Assembly: GCA_016937215.1 (NCBI GenBank)
Contig: JAFGWI010000166.1
Coordinates: forward strand, 1 to 32,588
Reading direction: 5' to 3'
DNA: 32,588 nucleotides
From: Spirochaetales bacterium
GTDB lineage: Bacteria; Spirochaetota; Spirochaetia; SZUA-6; JAFGRV01
The notes under the pieces are model-generated. The model had not been told where the DNA came from and did not search any database. It worked only from the letters and a program-made list of their open reading frames with translations. Below, in pieces: positions 6,834 through 15,541 of this stretch; within the stretch, counting starts at the first letter, position 1, and the number at the start of each line of letters is the position of its first letter. Both the position numbers and the translations under genes were made by a program.

Positions 6834-9743
6834 CTAATCCTCCTCACATAACAGAAGAATTTTTTGCATCAGTTGATCGAAGCTGTAGGGTTTAGCGATG
6901 ACGTCATCAAAGCCATATTGTCGATAATCGGACATGATTTTGGAATGGGAATAACCACTTGATACAATGGCTTTCACCTTCGGGTCTATTTGTTTGATGA
7001 TTTTGATCACTTCTTCACCGCCCAGGCCGCCGGGAATGGTCAGGTCCATGATTATCACATCAAAGGAATTGTTATTCTCTTTGGCCTTTTTATATAATTC
7101 AATGGCCTTTTCACCCGATTCAGCTGTATAGACCACAAAACCCCTCTGCTCAAGAATTCTTTTCAAGATATGCAGGATGGTGAGTTCGTCATCCATGATT
7201 AAAAGACGCATGGATTCGCAATAGCCGTCGCGGCTTTTCTTGGATTCTGTTTCAAGACTTGAATCTTCTGCCGGTAGATATATGGTAAAACATGCCCCAT
7301 GGGGGCTGGAATCGAGAGTGATGTATCCTTTATGCCGCATAACAATGGAATGCACCGTCGACAGTCCCAAACCATTTCCATTGGAACGCGTAGTAAAAAA
7401 GGGATCAAAAATATAGGGCTGAATTTTTTCATCGATGCCTTTCCCTGTGTCGCGGATTTGCAATCGCAAATATTTTCCAGGCGGCAAAGGCAAGGAACTC
7501 AGGGAGTCCAGTTGAATGTTAAGGCCATTGATAAAAATATCACCTTTATTATCCATAGCCTGTAAAGCATTGATCATCAGGTTCTGGATCACCTGGCTGA
7601 TCTGTCCGCGGTCAACATTGGCTATCCAGAGATTTTCCTCAATATTTAAAGTCACTTTCACGGGTGACCCGGACAAAACAAAGGCCGAGGTTTCGCTAAT
7701 CAATTGCTTGATGTTAGTCAATTGTTTTAACGGCGCGCCGCCCTTTGAAAAAGTTAGAAGCTGATGAGTAATATCCTTGCCGCGGTCAATGGCGATCTCC
7801 AGATCACCAAGTAAAGAAATGTTTTCCTGATTGTCAGGATCATTTATCTTTACCAGGGCTAAGCCATTTTGCAGGATAGTCAGGATATTATTAAAATCAT
7901 GGGCCAGTCCTCCAGCCAGGATTCCAAGAGAATCGAGTTTGTTAATTCGATGCTTGGCCACTTCGCGAATTTTTTGTTCGCTGATGTCAATAATAAAACC
8001 GCGCACACACACTACTTTATTGTTTTTAATAATCGGATTACTGTGAATCAAGCCGATAAATTGCCCCCCATCCTTTCGAACCAACCGGTATTCCCTTGGG
8101 CCGGGAAGTTCATTTCTAAAAAGCATGGCCAAATTTTCAGTGGCCCTTTCCACATCTTCAGGGCTGATAAAATTCATAAAATGAATTTTTCTTTCAAGAT
8201 CCTCATCTGAATAGCCAAAGGCTTTGATGCCGAATTTATTGGTAAAAAGAATATTTCCCTCTGCATCAGCTTCATAAATAATCTGGGGCAGGGTATCCAG
8301 CATTTCGCGATGAAGGGCCTCGCTTTCAACCAAAGCCAGTTCAGCTTGTTTGAGCTCCGACACATTATGGGCATACAACAAGATAGCCGATTGGTTCTTG
8401 AACTTAATCGGGGCAGTTGAAACCATGACATAGAGGGGCTGTTTGTCCTTTGTATAAAAAATCTCGATATTATTCAAATCATGATGAGTGTTCGCGTGAT
8501 TATCATTTTCCTTGAATTTTACTAATTGCATGATATTCAACATCTTGAGTTCTTCATCTGAAAATTTCAAAAGCCTTCTGGTGTTGGGATTTACTTCAAG
8601 AATCATCATATTCTCATCCATAATAATGAGAATATCCAGAACCTGCTCAAAAATCTGCTGAAACCGCTCTTCGGAGCGATGAAGGCTTTTTAACAAGAAT
8701 TGATACCTGAAATATGAAATTAAAAACCCTGAAACAATAAAAATAAAAATTAAAGCCAGGACATTGATGAGCGACATGATATAGATCGCTTGCAATGTGG
8801 CCAGGTCAACAAAACAATATAATTCCCAGTCCTCTTTGATGAAACCCTGAGTATTTAACCGCGTTAAGTTGCCTTCATAATAAAAATAGTCGCCAGGAGC
8901 TGGAACTGTTTGTAAAACCGGCTGGCTTCGAACCTGTCCGAAAAGGTTACTGGCATTTATTTTATCAACACTCTGCTGGTCGATGGGCCACAAAGGATGA
9001 TAAATCCATTCTGGAGCATTGGATAAAAATATAACCCCGCTTGCATGCACAAAAAAAACCTTGCTGCTTATATAAAAATATCTTTCAAGCGCATCAATTT
9101 CCTTTTTCAAAACACAGGCTCCTAAAAAAATACCGCCATCAAAAACCGGGAAGCTGGCATAATAACCACGTTGCCCTGAAGTAATTCCAAGGGCAAAAAG
9201 ATATCCTGCCTGTCCCCTTTGTGTATTCTGAAAATATTCCCGAAAAGCATAATTCTTGTTTAAAAAGCTGTCGGCTTCATTACGATTACTCGTGGCAACA
9301 GTGGTTCCCGATGAGTCGAGAAGGTAACAAACAGAAACCTCCATCGCTTCTTTATATCGATCCAGAACCGCGTTCACCTCATCATAATAAGCTTGGTTTC
9401 GGGTCAAAAGAAAATCATGAATCCGGGGTGAACCGGATAAAGCCCTGGATGCATGATCAATATTCAGTATTTCTCCGGAAAGAGCATTTTCAATCGCCTT
9501 GAGGGAAGCAGAGTTTTGCTCAACAATAATTCGCTCCTGTGTGTTCAAGCTGTAAACCATTAAAATCCAGCCACCAACCACAATCAGAATCGATAAGATG
9601 AAGGACCATATCGGAATAAACTTAAAAAAATCGGAAACAGATCTGATCTCAAGAGTAAAATTTCGCCTTGTGGAAAGCAGTTTATAGAGACTTCCTGATA
9701 GAAGGATAATAATAATTAAAATAAAAACAAAAAAAAATATCAC
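6834..9743 (-). CDS. Hybrid sensor histidine kinase (dCache-like, two PAS, HisKA, HATPase, receiver)
   Basis: A 969-residue membrane kinase. There are two membrane segments near the N-terminus (2-23, 44-66) and a third at 318-345. Between the second and third lies an extracytoplasmic sensor of dCache type (about 67-312, with VCYLLDSSGTTVATSNR). Two PAS domains follow (about 360-465 and 480-590), then HisKA with H615 (LAGGLAHDFNNIL). The ATPase domain has its N box at NLMINAL (721-727), a G1 box at DTGKGI (765-770), the FDPFFTT segment and a G2 box at GNGLGLS (789-795). A C-terminal receiver (845-969) has D851/D852, D900 and K951. All relay residues are present, so it should be active. The start is GTG at 9743, with an in-frame stop three codons upstream and no ribosome binding site. 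The ligand and downstream partner are unknown. Confidence 0.95.
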   Translation of the reverse strand: MIFFFVFILIIIILLSGSLYKLLSTRRNFTLEIRSVSDFFKFIPIWSFILSILIVVGGWILMVYSLNTQERIIVEQNSASLKAIENALSGEILNIDHASRALSGSPRIHDFLLTRNQAYYDEVNAVLDRYKEAMEVSVCYLLDSSGTTVATSNRNEADSFLNKNYAFREYFQNTQRGQAGYLFALGITSGQRGYYASFPVFDGGIFLGACVLKKEIDALERYFYISSKVFFVHASGVIFLSNAPEWIYHPLWPIDQQSVDKINASNLFGQVRSQPVLQTVPAPGDYFYYEGNLTRLNTQGFIKEDWELYCFVDLATLQAIYIMSLINVLALIFIFIVSGFLISYFRYQFLLKSLHRSEERFQQIFEQVLDILIIMDENMMILEVNPNTRRLLKFSDEELKMLNIMQLVKFKENDNHANTHHDLNNIEIFYTKDKQPLYVMVSTAPIKFKNQSAILLYAHNVSELKQAELALVESEALHREMLDTLPQIIYEADAEGNILFTNKFGIKAFGYSDEDLERKIHFMNFISPEDVERATENLAMLFRNELPGPREYRLVRKDGGQFIGLIHSNPIIKNNKVVCVRGFIIDISEQKIREVAKHRINKLDSLGILAGGLAHDFNNILTILQNGLALVKINDPDNQENISLLGDLEIAIDRGKDITHQLLTFSKGGAPLKQLTNIKQLISETSAFVLSGSPVKVTLNIEENLWIANVDRGQISQVIQNLMINALQAMDNKGDIFINGLNIQLDSLSSLPLPPGKYLRLQIRDTGKGIDEKIQPYIFDPFFTTRSNGNGLGLSTVHSIVMRHKGYITLDSSPHGACFTIYLPAEDSSLETESKKSRDGYCESMRLLIMDDELTILHILKRILEQRGFVVYTAESGEKAIELYKKAKENNNSFDVIIMDLTIPGGLGGEEVIKIIKQIDPKVKAIVSSGYSHSKIMSDYRQYGFDDVIAKPYSFDQLMQKILLLCEED

Positions 9744-9752
9744 AACAATTCA

Positions 9753-9781
9753 ACTCTAAAATAGCCAACATCAACTGTCAA
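9753..9781 (-). promoter_or_regulatory. Promoter of the hybrid kinase; near-leaderless
   Basis: On the minus strand, TTGACA (9781-9776), a 17-base spacer and TAGAGT (9758-9753) predict transcription from about 9746, three bases before the GTG start. No Shine-Dalgarno sequence is visible. Confidence 0.5.
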
Positions 9782-9970
9782 GACAATTCCAACAGAGGTC
9801 GGAATTTCCTGTTAACATTTTAATCACCAGCCGGGCTTCGGAGATTGAAATAAAGACACCGGAGTGTGGAAGAAGGATCATGAGGGACATAAATCAAGGC
9901 TATACCCAAAACAGATACAAGAGATATTCCTGCTTACAAGCTACTCCCCAAAAAATGAAAATGGTTTTTT

Positions 9971-10645
9971 TTAATTTTCCTTGCTGTCACTATCGCTTGA
10001 GCCTGATTCCTTGGGTGACTCATCGCTGTCAACCACTTCACCTTCAACCTCTTCAGCTTCATCATTCTTGTTAATATCAACCTTCTGGCTTTTTTCACTT
10101 TCAGTGTTTTTGGAATCCTGGTCTTCTGCCCCTTCTTTCATGCCCTTTTCAAAGGATTTGCTGATATCGTTGATAAAACTTGAAAATTGGTTAAAGCCAT
10201 CGCTAATTCCTTTTTCCGCTTGCTTGAAAAAATCCTTCACCCTATCATCGGTATTGTCTTCGATATTTTTTTTTATTCCATCTACCGTATCTTTGATATT
10301 ATCATTCAATTCATCCTGATTTTGGGGAAAATCCTTAAAGGGGTTTAAAAAGTCCAATAAGCCGGGATTGGGATTATCCTGGCGGAGCTGCTGACGGTAT
10401 ATTCGGGACAACGAGGGAACCTCCTCAAATATCATCAAAAGGAGAGAACGCAAATAACTGACTGTTTCTTTATTACGAAGCCGAGCAGCTTTTGACAGCT
10501 CATCGATAACACGCTGAACCAGCTTGCCGGTAAACTCCAGCTTTAGAATTTCATCGCCGCCATAGGCTTTGATGAGCAAATAGGCACCTAAAAAATTTTT
10601 TTCTTCCAGCATGGTATTAAGGGAATTTGAAAATTGCTCTTTCAT
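9971..10645 (-). CDS. Uncharacterised soluble protein, third gene of the TIGR03546/TIGR03545 operon
   Basis: I do not recognise a named family. The 224-residue product has a helical N-terminal half (1-85, MKEQFSNSLNTMLEEKNFLG and a leucine-rich stretch SYLRSLLLMIFEEV) and an amphipathic middle (105-170, with DFFKQAEKGISDGFNQFSSF). The last 50 residues form a highly acidic, probably disordered tail rich in E, D, S and K. There is no signal peptide or membrane segment. The ribosome binding site AGGAG overlaps the stop codon of the TIGR03545 gene 12 bases upstream, so translation is probably coupled. By position it may be a cytoplasmic partner of the two membrane proteins; this is inference only. 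Confidence 0.8.
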   Translation of the reverse strand: MKEQFSNSLNTMLEEKNFLGAYLLIKAYGGDEILKLEFTGKLVQRVIDELSKAARLRNKETVSYLRSLLLMIFEEVPSLSRIYRQQLRQDNPNPGLLDFLNPFKDFPQNQDELNDNIKDTVDGIKKNIEDNTDDRVKDFFKQAEKGISDGFNQFSSFINDISKSFEKGMKEGAEDQDSKNTESEKSQKVDINKNDEAEEVEGEVVDSDESPKESGSSDSDSKEN

Positions 10646-10657
10646 CTCTGTGTTCTC

Positions 10658-12781
10658 CTATAGGCCAAAATTTTTCTTAAGATTATTGATCTGGTTGCCA
10701 GCCTCATTTTTCAAAGCACCGGCAGCCTCTTCACCAATGGCTTTGATTCGGTTTTCAGCTTCGGCTTTTTTTGTATCCAGGATTTTCCGGAAAGAACCAA
10801 GCTCGCCGGCGTTCCCGGCCAGAACAGCTTCCATTTCCCGGTAAACACCGTAGAGCGCCTTGTTGTCTTTCAAAGCCCCGGCGATGTAGCTATCCAGCTC
10901 CTGGCGAAGCATTTTTTTTGCCTCTGAAAGGGATTTGCTGATCAGCTCACCTACAGCTTGCTCCAGTAATTTATCCAGGCTGCTTTTCATGTTTATGGAA
11001 AAACTCTCTCCCTGGCTTTTAAAATCGCCGGAAAAGGAAATATCACGAACTCTTTCTATAATATTATAAACCTCGCGGGTCACTTTATTCAGACCCTCTT
11101 TTGGAACGGTTTTCAGTCTATTCACATTAGCCTTAAACCTCCCTGATAATAGCCCTTCCCTGGATTGAATCAGGTCCAGATCCAGCTGAAGAACCGAGTC
11201 AAAATCGGAAAAACCCAAACCCGCCAAGGCATCACCCAAATCCAGCTGAAAATCCTTGATTTTGATCATTGAATTCAACACATTTTCAGCCGATTCCCGC
11301 ACATCTATTTTGAATAAAATATCAGCTTGAAGTTCATTGTTTTTAACAAAGGCGCCCAGTTCCGCGGGGCCATCCATCAATTCAGGATCGCTGGACAAGG
11401 CCTTTATGAAGGCACCAAAACTGTTGCCAAGGGTTTCCGAGCCAACGGAAAAAGAGGCATTCTTTATCAATATACCGGGATTGTTCTTTTCCGGAAAGGG
11501 GATGTCCAGGCCCCGGCGGACTATTTTTTGAGCTGGAACCGCAGCCGGGTTCTGTTTTTGTTTGGAAAAATCAAGTTTTTCAACCAATCCCAGGGCCATT
11601 TTGCCGTAAGTATAGATATCGCCCAATTGCTGTTTGAGTACAGGTTCAACCACAGCAGAAACCAAACCAGCGGCTCCGGCTTCAGGAGCCTTGATAAAAC
11701 CCTCGACAACCGCGTAATCGCTTTTTACAGAAACCTCGATATCAGAAGCCATGGTTTGAAAGGACTTTGAATCAATATTAAAGCTGTTTGAAAGCACATC
11801 AAAGCGGCCTTTCAGGCTTTCCAGACGCGAATAACCTGCGGTGATGCTTGTTAATGCCTGCTGGGCATTGGCCATATCCATTTTGGAAAAATTAAGTTGA
11901 GATATTTTCTGAACGTCACTTTTCAGAAGAGGAAGCTCCTGATTAAACTGCCCAATCTGGCCGGAATAATTCCCTTCAAGGTTCCGCAACTTTTCAGAGG
12001 ATTCCTCGATTTTTTTCATCGATGATAGACGGCTTTTGGCATTTTCCATTATTCCTTGAGTGTCGATCTGATCAAAATCCAGGGACCAAGCTTTGTCTTC
12101 TGCCGCCGGAGCCATGGTACTTGACTTATCAGGAGCTGAAATAGTTTGTACAGGCTGAGTGCTTTCGTAGCGAGAGGATAATGCTCCGCTGACTCGGCGC
12201 GGTGTGTTCCACTGAATATCCTGACAGGAGATATCATTCACAACAAACTTTCCCTTCAACAGCTCCATGGTGTCCAGATCAAGCTGAGTCACACCCAATT
12301 GCAAGAGATTTTCCATGGGTTTTTCCTTATTGGCAATCTGAAGGCCCCCAAAAGCAATGCGGGTATTCACAAGATCAAGGGACAAAGCTTGAAAATCCAC
12401 CTTGGCGCCAAAAACCTCGGACAAATTCGACTCCAACAGCTTCTCCAGAATCATATCCTTGAAAACCAGATTAAAAACCAATACAGCGCTGATAATAACC
12501 ACCAGCAAAAAGATTTTCCCAAAAGCCACCACGCCAGTGTTTTGCTTCACTGTTTTGGCAATACCCCTGAGCCGCTTAAGCTCCTCCTGGGTCACTTCAT
12601 CGGGTAATTGATATTCGCCCTTATCATTTTTAGACATCAAATCAGTGAGAAAGCTGTTTTCCTTTTCAGAAAAGGTCTTGGCAAGCACTTTTTTCTGAAA
12701 TTTCGACTCTGCCCTGTTTTTATGAAAAAGCTTTGGAACCTTTGATGATTTGACTTTTTTTACCGGTTTTTTATCCTTCAT
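10658..12781 (-). CDS. TIGR03545 family, AsmA/TamB-like envelope protein
   Basis: A 707-residue protein with a lysine-rich cytoplasmic N-terminus, one membrane segment (about 88-108) and a long extracytoplasmic part. Just after the membrane segment, the LLESNLSEVFGAKVDFQALS and GGLQIANKEKPMENLLQLG blocks resemble the start of AsmA-type proteins, which bridge the two membranes and move lipid. Coiled-coil segments follow (about 230-320), then beta-rich sequence, and a helical C-terminus. From memory, the family occurs only in bacteria with an outer membrane and is paired with TIGR03546, as here. I start at ATG 12781 (MKDKKPVKKV) because GGGAGGGCAGA lies just before it; a longer frame to 12829 would overlap the upstream gene. 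A role in envelope lipid handling is inference. Confidence 0.85.
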   Translation of the reverse strand: MKDKKPVKKVKSSKVPKLFHKNRAESKFQKKVLAKTFSEKENSFLTDLMSKNDKGEYQLPDEVTQEELKRLRGIAKTVKQNTGVVAFGKIFLLVVIISAVLVFNLVFKDMILEKLLESNLSEVFGAKVDFQALSLDLVNTRIAFGGLQIANKEKPMENLLQLGVTQLDLDTMELLKGKFVVNDISCQDIQWNTPRRVSGALSSRYESTQPVQTISAPDKSSTMAPAAEDKAWSLDFDQIDTQGIMENAKSRLSSMKKIEESSEKLRNLEGNYSGQIGQFNQELPLLKSDVQKISQLNFSKMDMANAQQALTSITAGYSRLESLKGRFDVLSNSFNIDSKSFQTMASDIEVSVKSDYAVVEGFIKAPEAGAAGLVSAVVEPVLKQQLGDIYTYGKMALGLVEKLDFSKQKQNPAAVPAQKIVRRGLDIPFPEKNNPGILIKNASFSVGSETLGNSFGAFIKALSSDPELMDGPAELGAFVKNNELQADILFKIDVRESAENVLNSMIKIKDFQLDLGDALAGLGFSDFDSVLQLDLDLIQSREGLLSGRFKANVNRLKTVPKEGLNKVTREVYNIIERVRDISFSGDFKSQGESFSINMKSSLDKLLEQAVGELISKSLSEAKKMLRQELDSYIAGALKDNKALYGVYREMEAVLAGNAGELGSFRKILDTKKAEAENRIKAIGEEAAGALKNEAGNQINNLKKNFGL

Positions 12782-12791
12782 TCTGCCCTCC

Positions 12792-13322
12792 CTACTGTGC
12801 CAGCACTGAAAATTTTTCGACCAACTCAATCAATTTGCCGATCAAAGGAAGCTTTTTCAGACGGTCGACAAATTTCCCGGTAATGATCCTGTCACGAATC
12901 TGTTTCCGGTAAAAATTCACCAGCATATTAAAGAGCAGAAAAACCGGTACCCATAGAATCAGGCCCAGGGCAAAACCGCCCATGACCAGGGTGTTATTCA
13001 GCTTCAAAAAGGGAAAAACCGGACTATTGTACAAAAAAGCAAAAAGCCCGTGAACCGGTTCAAAGCTGATGATAGCAAAACCAATCTGATGAATAAAACC
13101 GTCAAAAACAGGAACCAGGGCAGCCAGGAGGGCCATCAAAATCAGCTCAATCCCCTGATTAATCTTCAAAAAAAAGGTTAAAAGCAGTAAAAGCACCCAG
13201 AAAAGGTTCGGCCCTGGTATCAAGGCCAGCATCACACCAAAGGCCGCGCCAGCGGAAATCTGGGAAGGCTTGATATTGGCGTTTAAAGCCACAATGGTTT
13301 TGGCAATAGTTTTCAAAAACAT
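12792..13322 (-). CDS. TIGR03546 family, DUF2062-like membrane protein
   Basis: A roughly 176-residue inner-membrane protein. GAAFGVMLALIPGPNLFWVL and the following hydrophobic stretch carry the DUF2062-like signature. There are about three membrane segments (near 25-50, 57-80 and 110-135), and the C-terminus is short and charged. It leads the operon; the TIGR03545 gene starts 10 bases after its stop. Three consecutive ATG codons follow TAGGAG; I chose the third (13322), which is six bases from AGGAG, over the one directly abutting it (13328). A TTGACA/TATAGT promoter lies upstream. The function is unknown; the constant pairing with TIGR03545 suggests one complex. Confidence 0.85.
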   Translation of the reverse strand: MFLKTIAKTIVALNANIKPSQISAGAAFGVMLALIPGPNLFWVLLLLLTFFLKINQGIELILMALLAALVPVFDGFIHQIGFAIISFEPVHGLFAFLYNSPVFPFLKLNNTLVMGGFALGLILWVPVFLLFNMLVNFYRKQIRDRIITGKFVDRLKKLPLIGKLIELVEKFSVLAQ

Positions 13323-13358
13323 CATCATCTCCTATAATCCGGGAAAATAATATAATTA

Positions 13359-13386
13359 ACTATAGAAAATTGCGGGCCGGTGTCAA
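13359..13386 (-). promoter_or_regulatory. Promoter of the TIGR03546/TIGR03545 operon
   Basis: On the minus strand, TTGACA (13386-13381), a 16-base spacer and TATAGT (13364-13359) give a near-consensus promoter with a leader of about 30 bases before the start codon. Confidence 0.7.
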
Positions 13387-13562
13387 GTAGCGGTTTTTTT
13401 ACCGCCCCTTTTTCTGGAATAAAAATTCATCATTTTGTGTGATAAAGCATCGCCTTGTGTCTTTATTTTAGGTATATGTTTTTACTTTGCGGCTATGGTC
13501 AAAAACAAAGCCCTGTTCCGGCAACCAGAGCTGTTAAAAGGAATTAAAAAAAGGAGAGAACC

Positions 13563-14522
13563 ATGAAATCAAGAAATGTGTTAATTGTGATGGCTGTTAT
13601 GCTACTAACCATCTTCAGCTGCACCTTGGAAGAGGTATCGGAAAGCCAGACACTGGCAGCGCCGACAGAACTCACTGCCGGTCAAACAAAGGGAGGGGCC
13701 TATCTTCTGGACCCGGAGGAAGGCAGTAAACCTGATTTCCAATATCTTTATGTCACTTATAATTCTTCTATTATTTATGTTTATTTGTATTTTTACCAAC
13801 CTGTTACTTTGTCCTGGGGCAGCCCCTATGTTTATTTGTATGATACCCTGGATAACAATGACCGCGACATGATCATTTTCCCTAGCAGCACAAGCTTTGA
13901 GATAAGACGCGACAAGGATGCTAATGGCCATTTTGAAACCAATGTTTATTCAGGTTCAACAGTCCTGTCCTATAATAACGGCAGCATTTACCGCGTCAGT
14001 GTTCCCAAGGGAGTGTTCCCGGATATTGGCTCACGGCGGATATGGGCTTATTCCATGACAAGCAAGGACCGCGTACCTAACACAGGCTACCTTACATTTT
14101 CCTATAACAACTCCACCTCAATTCTGGACAAAAGTGAAGGCATTTCTCCTGACCACAGCGAGCTTGAACTCGGTTTTGATGATACCAATAGCTATATGGA
14201 GCTGGATTATCACAATGTTGTAAGCGGATTAAGCTGGGGCAGCCCTTACACCTATATCTACGATCTCTCCATCCAAAGCCAGCGTTTTTTAATTGCCTTT
14301 AATTCAACAACCCATTTTAACATCCACCAGGACAAAGACGCCAACGGTCATTTTGAAACCCTGGTTTATACCGGAGCAACAGGAATGGCCCTGGATGGCG
14401 GCAAACGCGTTACCATCACCTTTCCCAAGGCTCTAATCCCTTCATTAACAACAAAGAAAATCTGGTCCTACTCCATGAACAGCACCGATAGAATTCCCGA
14501 CAGCGGATCATTACTGTTTTAG
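13563..14522 (+). CDS. Lipoprotein with two tandem beta-rich repeats and DxDxNG loops
   Basis: A 319-residue exported protein. The leader MKSRNVLIVMAVMLLTIFSC ends in a lipobox-like cysteine at 20, so it should be lipid-anchored. The mature part is a duplicated unit of about 130 residues. Each copy contains LSWGSPY.YLYD, a DKDANGHFET loop, a VPKG/FPKA strand, and (I/W)W(A/S)YSM followed by (K/T)DR(V/I)P.(T/S)G. The DKDANG loops look like calcium-binding loops of the EF-hand or thrombospondin kind. I do not recognise a named family. The start is fixed by AAAGGAGAG before ATG. It is monocistronic: divergent from the TIGR03546 gene upstream and followed by its own terminator. Confidence 0.85.
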   Translation: MKSRNVLIVMAVMLLTIFSCTLEEVSESQTLAAPTELTAGQTKGGAYLLDPEEGSKPDFQYLYVTYNSSIIYVYLYFYQPVTLSWGSPYVYLYDTLDNNDRDMIIFPSSTSFEIRRDKDANGHFETNVYSGSTVLSYNNGSIYRVSVPKGVFPDIGSRRIWAYSMTSKDRVPNTGYLTFSYNNSTSILDKSEGISPDHSELELGFDDTNSYMELDYHNVVSGLSWGSPYTYIYDLSIQSQRFLIAFNSTTHFNIHQDKDANGHFETLVYTGATGMALDGGKRVTITFPKALIPSLTTKKIWSYSMNSTDRIPDSGSLLF

Positions 14523-14585
14523 TTAATTCAGCGAAAATGGAAAATTCACCCGCAGCTTCGCTCATCTGCAACAAGTGATAATAGA

Positions 14586-14622
14586 GCCAACAAAGCCACA
14601 GTGGCAGTGTTGGCTTTTTTTT
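14586..14622 (+). terminator. Rho-independent terminator of the lipoprotein gene
   Basis: GCCAACA (14586-14592) pairs with TGTTGGC (14608-14614), with an inner GCCAC/GTGGC stem, followed by eight T. Confidence 0.9.
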
Positions 14623-14642
14623 GTTAAATTAAAAAAAATTTT

Positions 14643-14944
14643 GGTATTTGTTTAGCAAGCAGGCGCGGCTGTGTTAAAAGCGTTTGGGATGGGAGCCATG
14701 CTTTGCAATTTTATCAAAAATTGCAAAGCAAAGCGTTTTTTGCCGGATAATTTCCGGATAGGCTGCATGTACATAGTGAATGCCAATGAGCATTCACGTT
14801 ACATAGTGAATGCCAATGAGCATTCACGTTAGCGAGCAATAAATACGAAGTATTTATGACCAGCACAAAAAACCTTCAAAGCGACAGCGAAGTGGCGGAA
14901 AGCCCGGCCTGCTGGAATGGAATGAAAGCAGGCAACGCCCAAAA
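14643..14944 (+). repeat. Structured intergenic repeat, copy 4 (longest, with tandem duplication)
   Basis: A conserved leader (GGTATTTGTTTAGC at 14643; core start CGTTTGGGATGGGAG at 14681) is followed by a 30-base hairpin (14700-14729, arm GCTTTGCAATT). Next come AAAGCGTTTTTTGCCGGATA, a hairpin duplicated exactly in tandem (30-base units at 14771-14800 and 14801-14830), and a GAGCA-stem-GAA-stem-GACC module (14834-14861). The 3' block GGAAAGCCCGG leads to the CCTGCT/AGCAGG hairpin and GGCAACGCCCAAAA (14931-14944). Copy 8 at the window end shares the leader, the first hairpin layout and the CGTTTT.TGCCGGATA block. Confidence 0.85.
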
Positions 14945-15161
14945 TTCATCAGCTGAACATATACAGATTTTGCAAGGTTACAAGCAACATAAGATTTTTT
15001 TTCATTCCAGGCCTTACTTTATTTCCCGGTTTTGAAGACCCCTCATAAACCTGCAATATTTCAAAGTGTGTTTCCCGAAGCCGCAAAACACATACACTTC
15101 GCCTCTTAGCAGAATAACAGCTTGCTGATTGTCAAGGGCTTCGTATTGGCAATTGGTTCTT

Positions 15162-15527
15162 TCAGTCGCCCTTTCTGGGCACCACCTTAATATGTTTATA
15201 AATCTTGGTGATCGCCGACAAGGGAATAAAGGATGCTTTTTGCCAGGAAGAGTTTTCATTATATAGGATTTCCGTATTGATGGTTTTTTCTTCCAGTTTT
15301 TTGATCAGATTTATTATAGGCAAAACCGTAGAGGAATTCATGGATTCCAGTTCACGGAAATCAACGACCAAGTCATTATCATCCAGGGAATGTACCAGGT
15401 TCGAGAGATAAGGATCCAAAAAACCAGCGGGGTCCTTACTGCGGCTTTCACCCTGCCATTTTAGTATAACCTGTTTTCCGCTTGCAGATACACTCAGAAT
15501 TAAATCACCTTCATGTAGGTTTTCCAT
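15162..15527 (-). CDS. STAS-like regulator of a partner-switching pair
   Basis: About 121 residues, with a C-terminal two thirds that resembles a STAS / anti-sigma-antagonist fold. DNDLVVDFRELESMNSSTVL matches the strand-turn-helix where such proteins carry a phosphorylatable serine, and S74 or S75 in this numbering (MNSSTV) is the candidate. The N-terminus contains a beta segment (LILSVSASGKQVILKW). It is paired with the ATPase gene upstream, as antagonists are with their anti-sigma kinases; from memory, cyanobacterial slr1658/slr1659-type pairs look similar. I start at 15527 because AGGAGAGAGAC precedes that ATG. A longer start at 15545 would overlap the upstream stop as ATGA and is also possible. 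Confidence 0.75.
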   Translation of the reverse strand: MENLHEGDLILSVSASGKQVILKWQGESRSKDPAGFLDPYLSNLVHSLDDNDLVVDFRELESMNSSTVLPIINLIKKLEEKTINTEILYNENSSWQKASFIPLSAITKIYKHIKVVPRKGD

Positions 15528-15541
15528 GTCTCTCTCCTGAC

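Larger units (their letters stand above)
14523..15161. other. Gene-free region: terminator and structured repeat
   Basis: This 639-base gap contains the lipoprotein terminator, structured-repeat copy 4 (14643-14944), and about 215 bases up to the STAS-like gene. In the last part an imperfect inverted repeat is visible (AAAGTGTGTTT near 15063 with AAACACATACACTT near 15086). An open frame at 15014-15259 overlaps the STAS-like gene out of frame and has no recognisable content. Confidence 0.7.

Noticed and set aside
13490-13560. Riboswitch in the leader of the lipoprotein gene
   Set aside because: A CCGGCAACC segment caught the eye, but no known riboswitch core (c-di-GMP, SAM, TPP, cobalamin) could be matched by hand.
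14643-14944. CRISPR array
   Set aside because: The 30-base tandem copies are directly adjacent without spacers and form a hairpin module; no cas genes are nearby.
15014-15259. 81-codon open frame downstream of and overlapping the STAS-like gene
   Set aside because: It overlaps the C-terminal codons of the STAS-like gene out of frame and has no recognisable start signal or domain.
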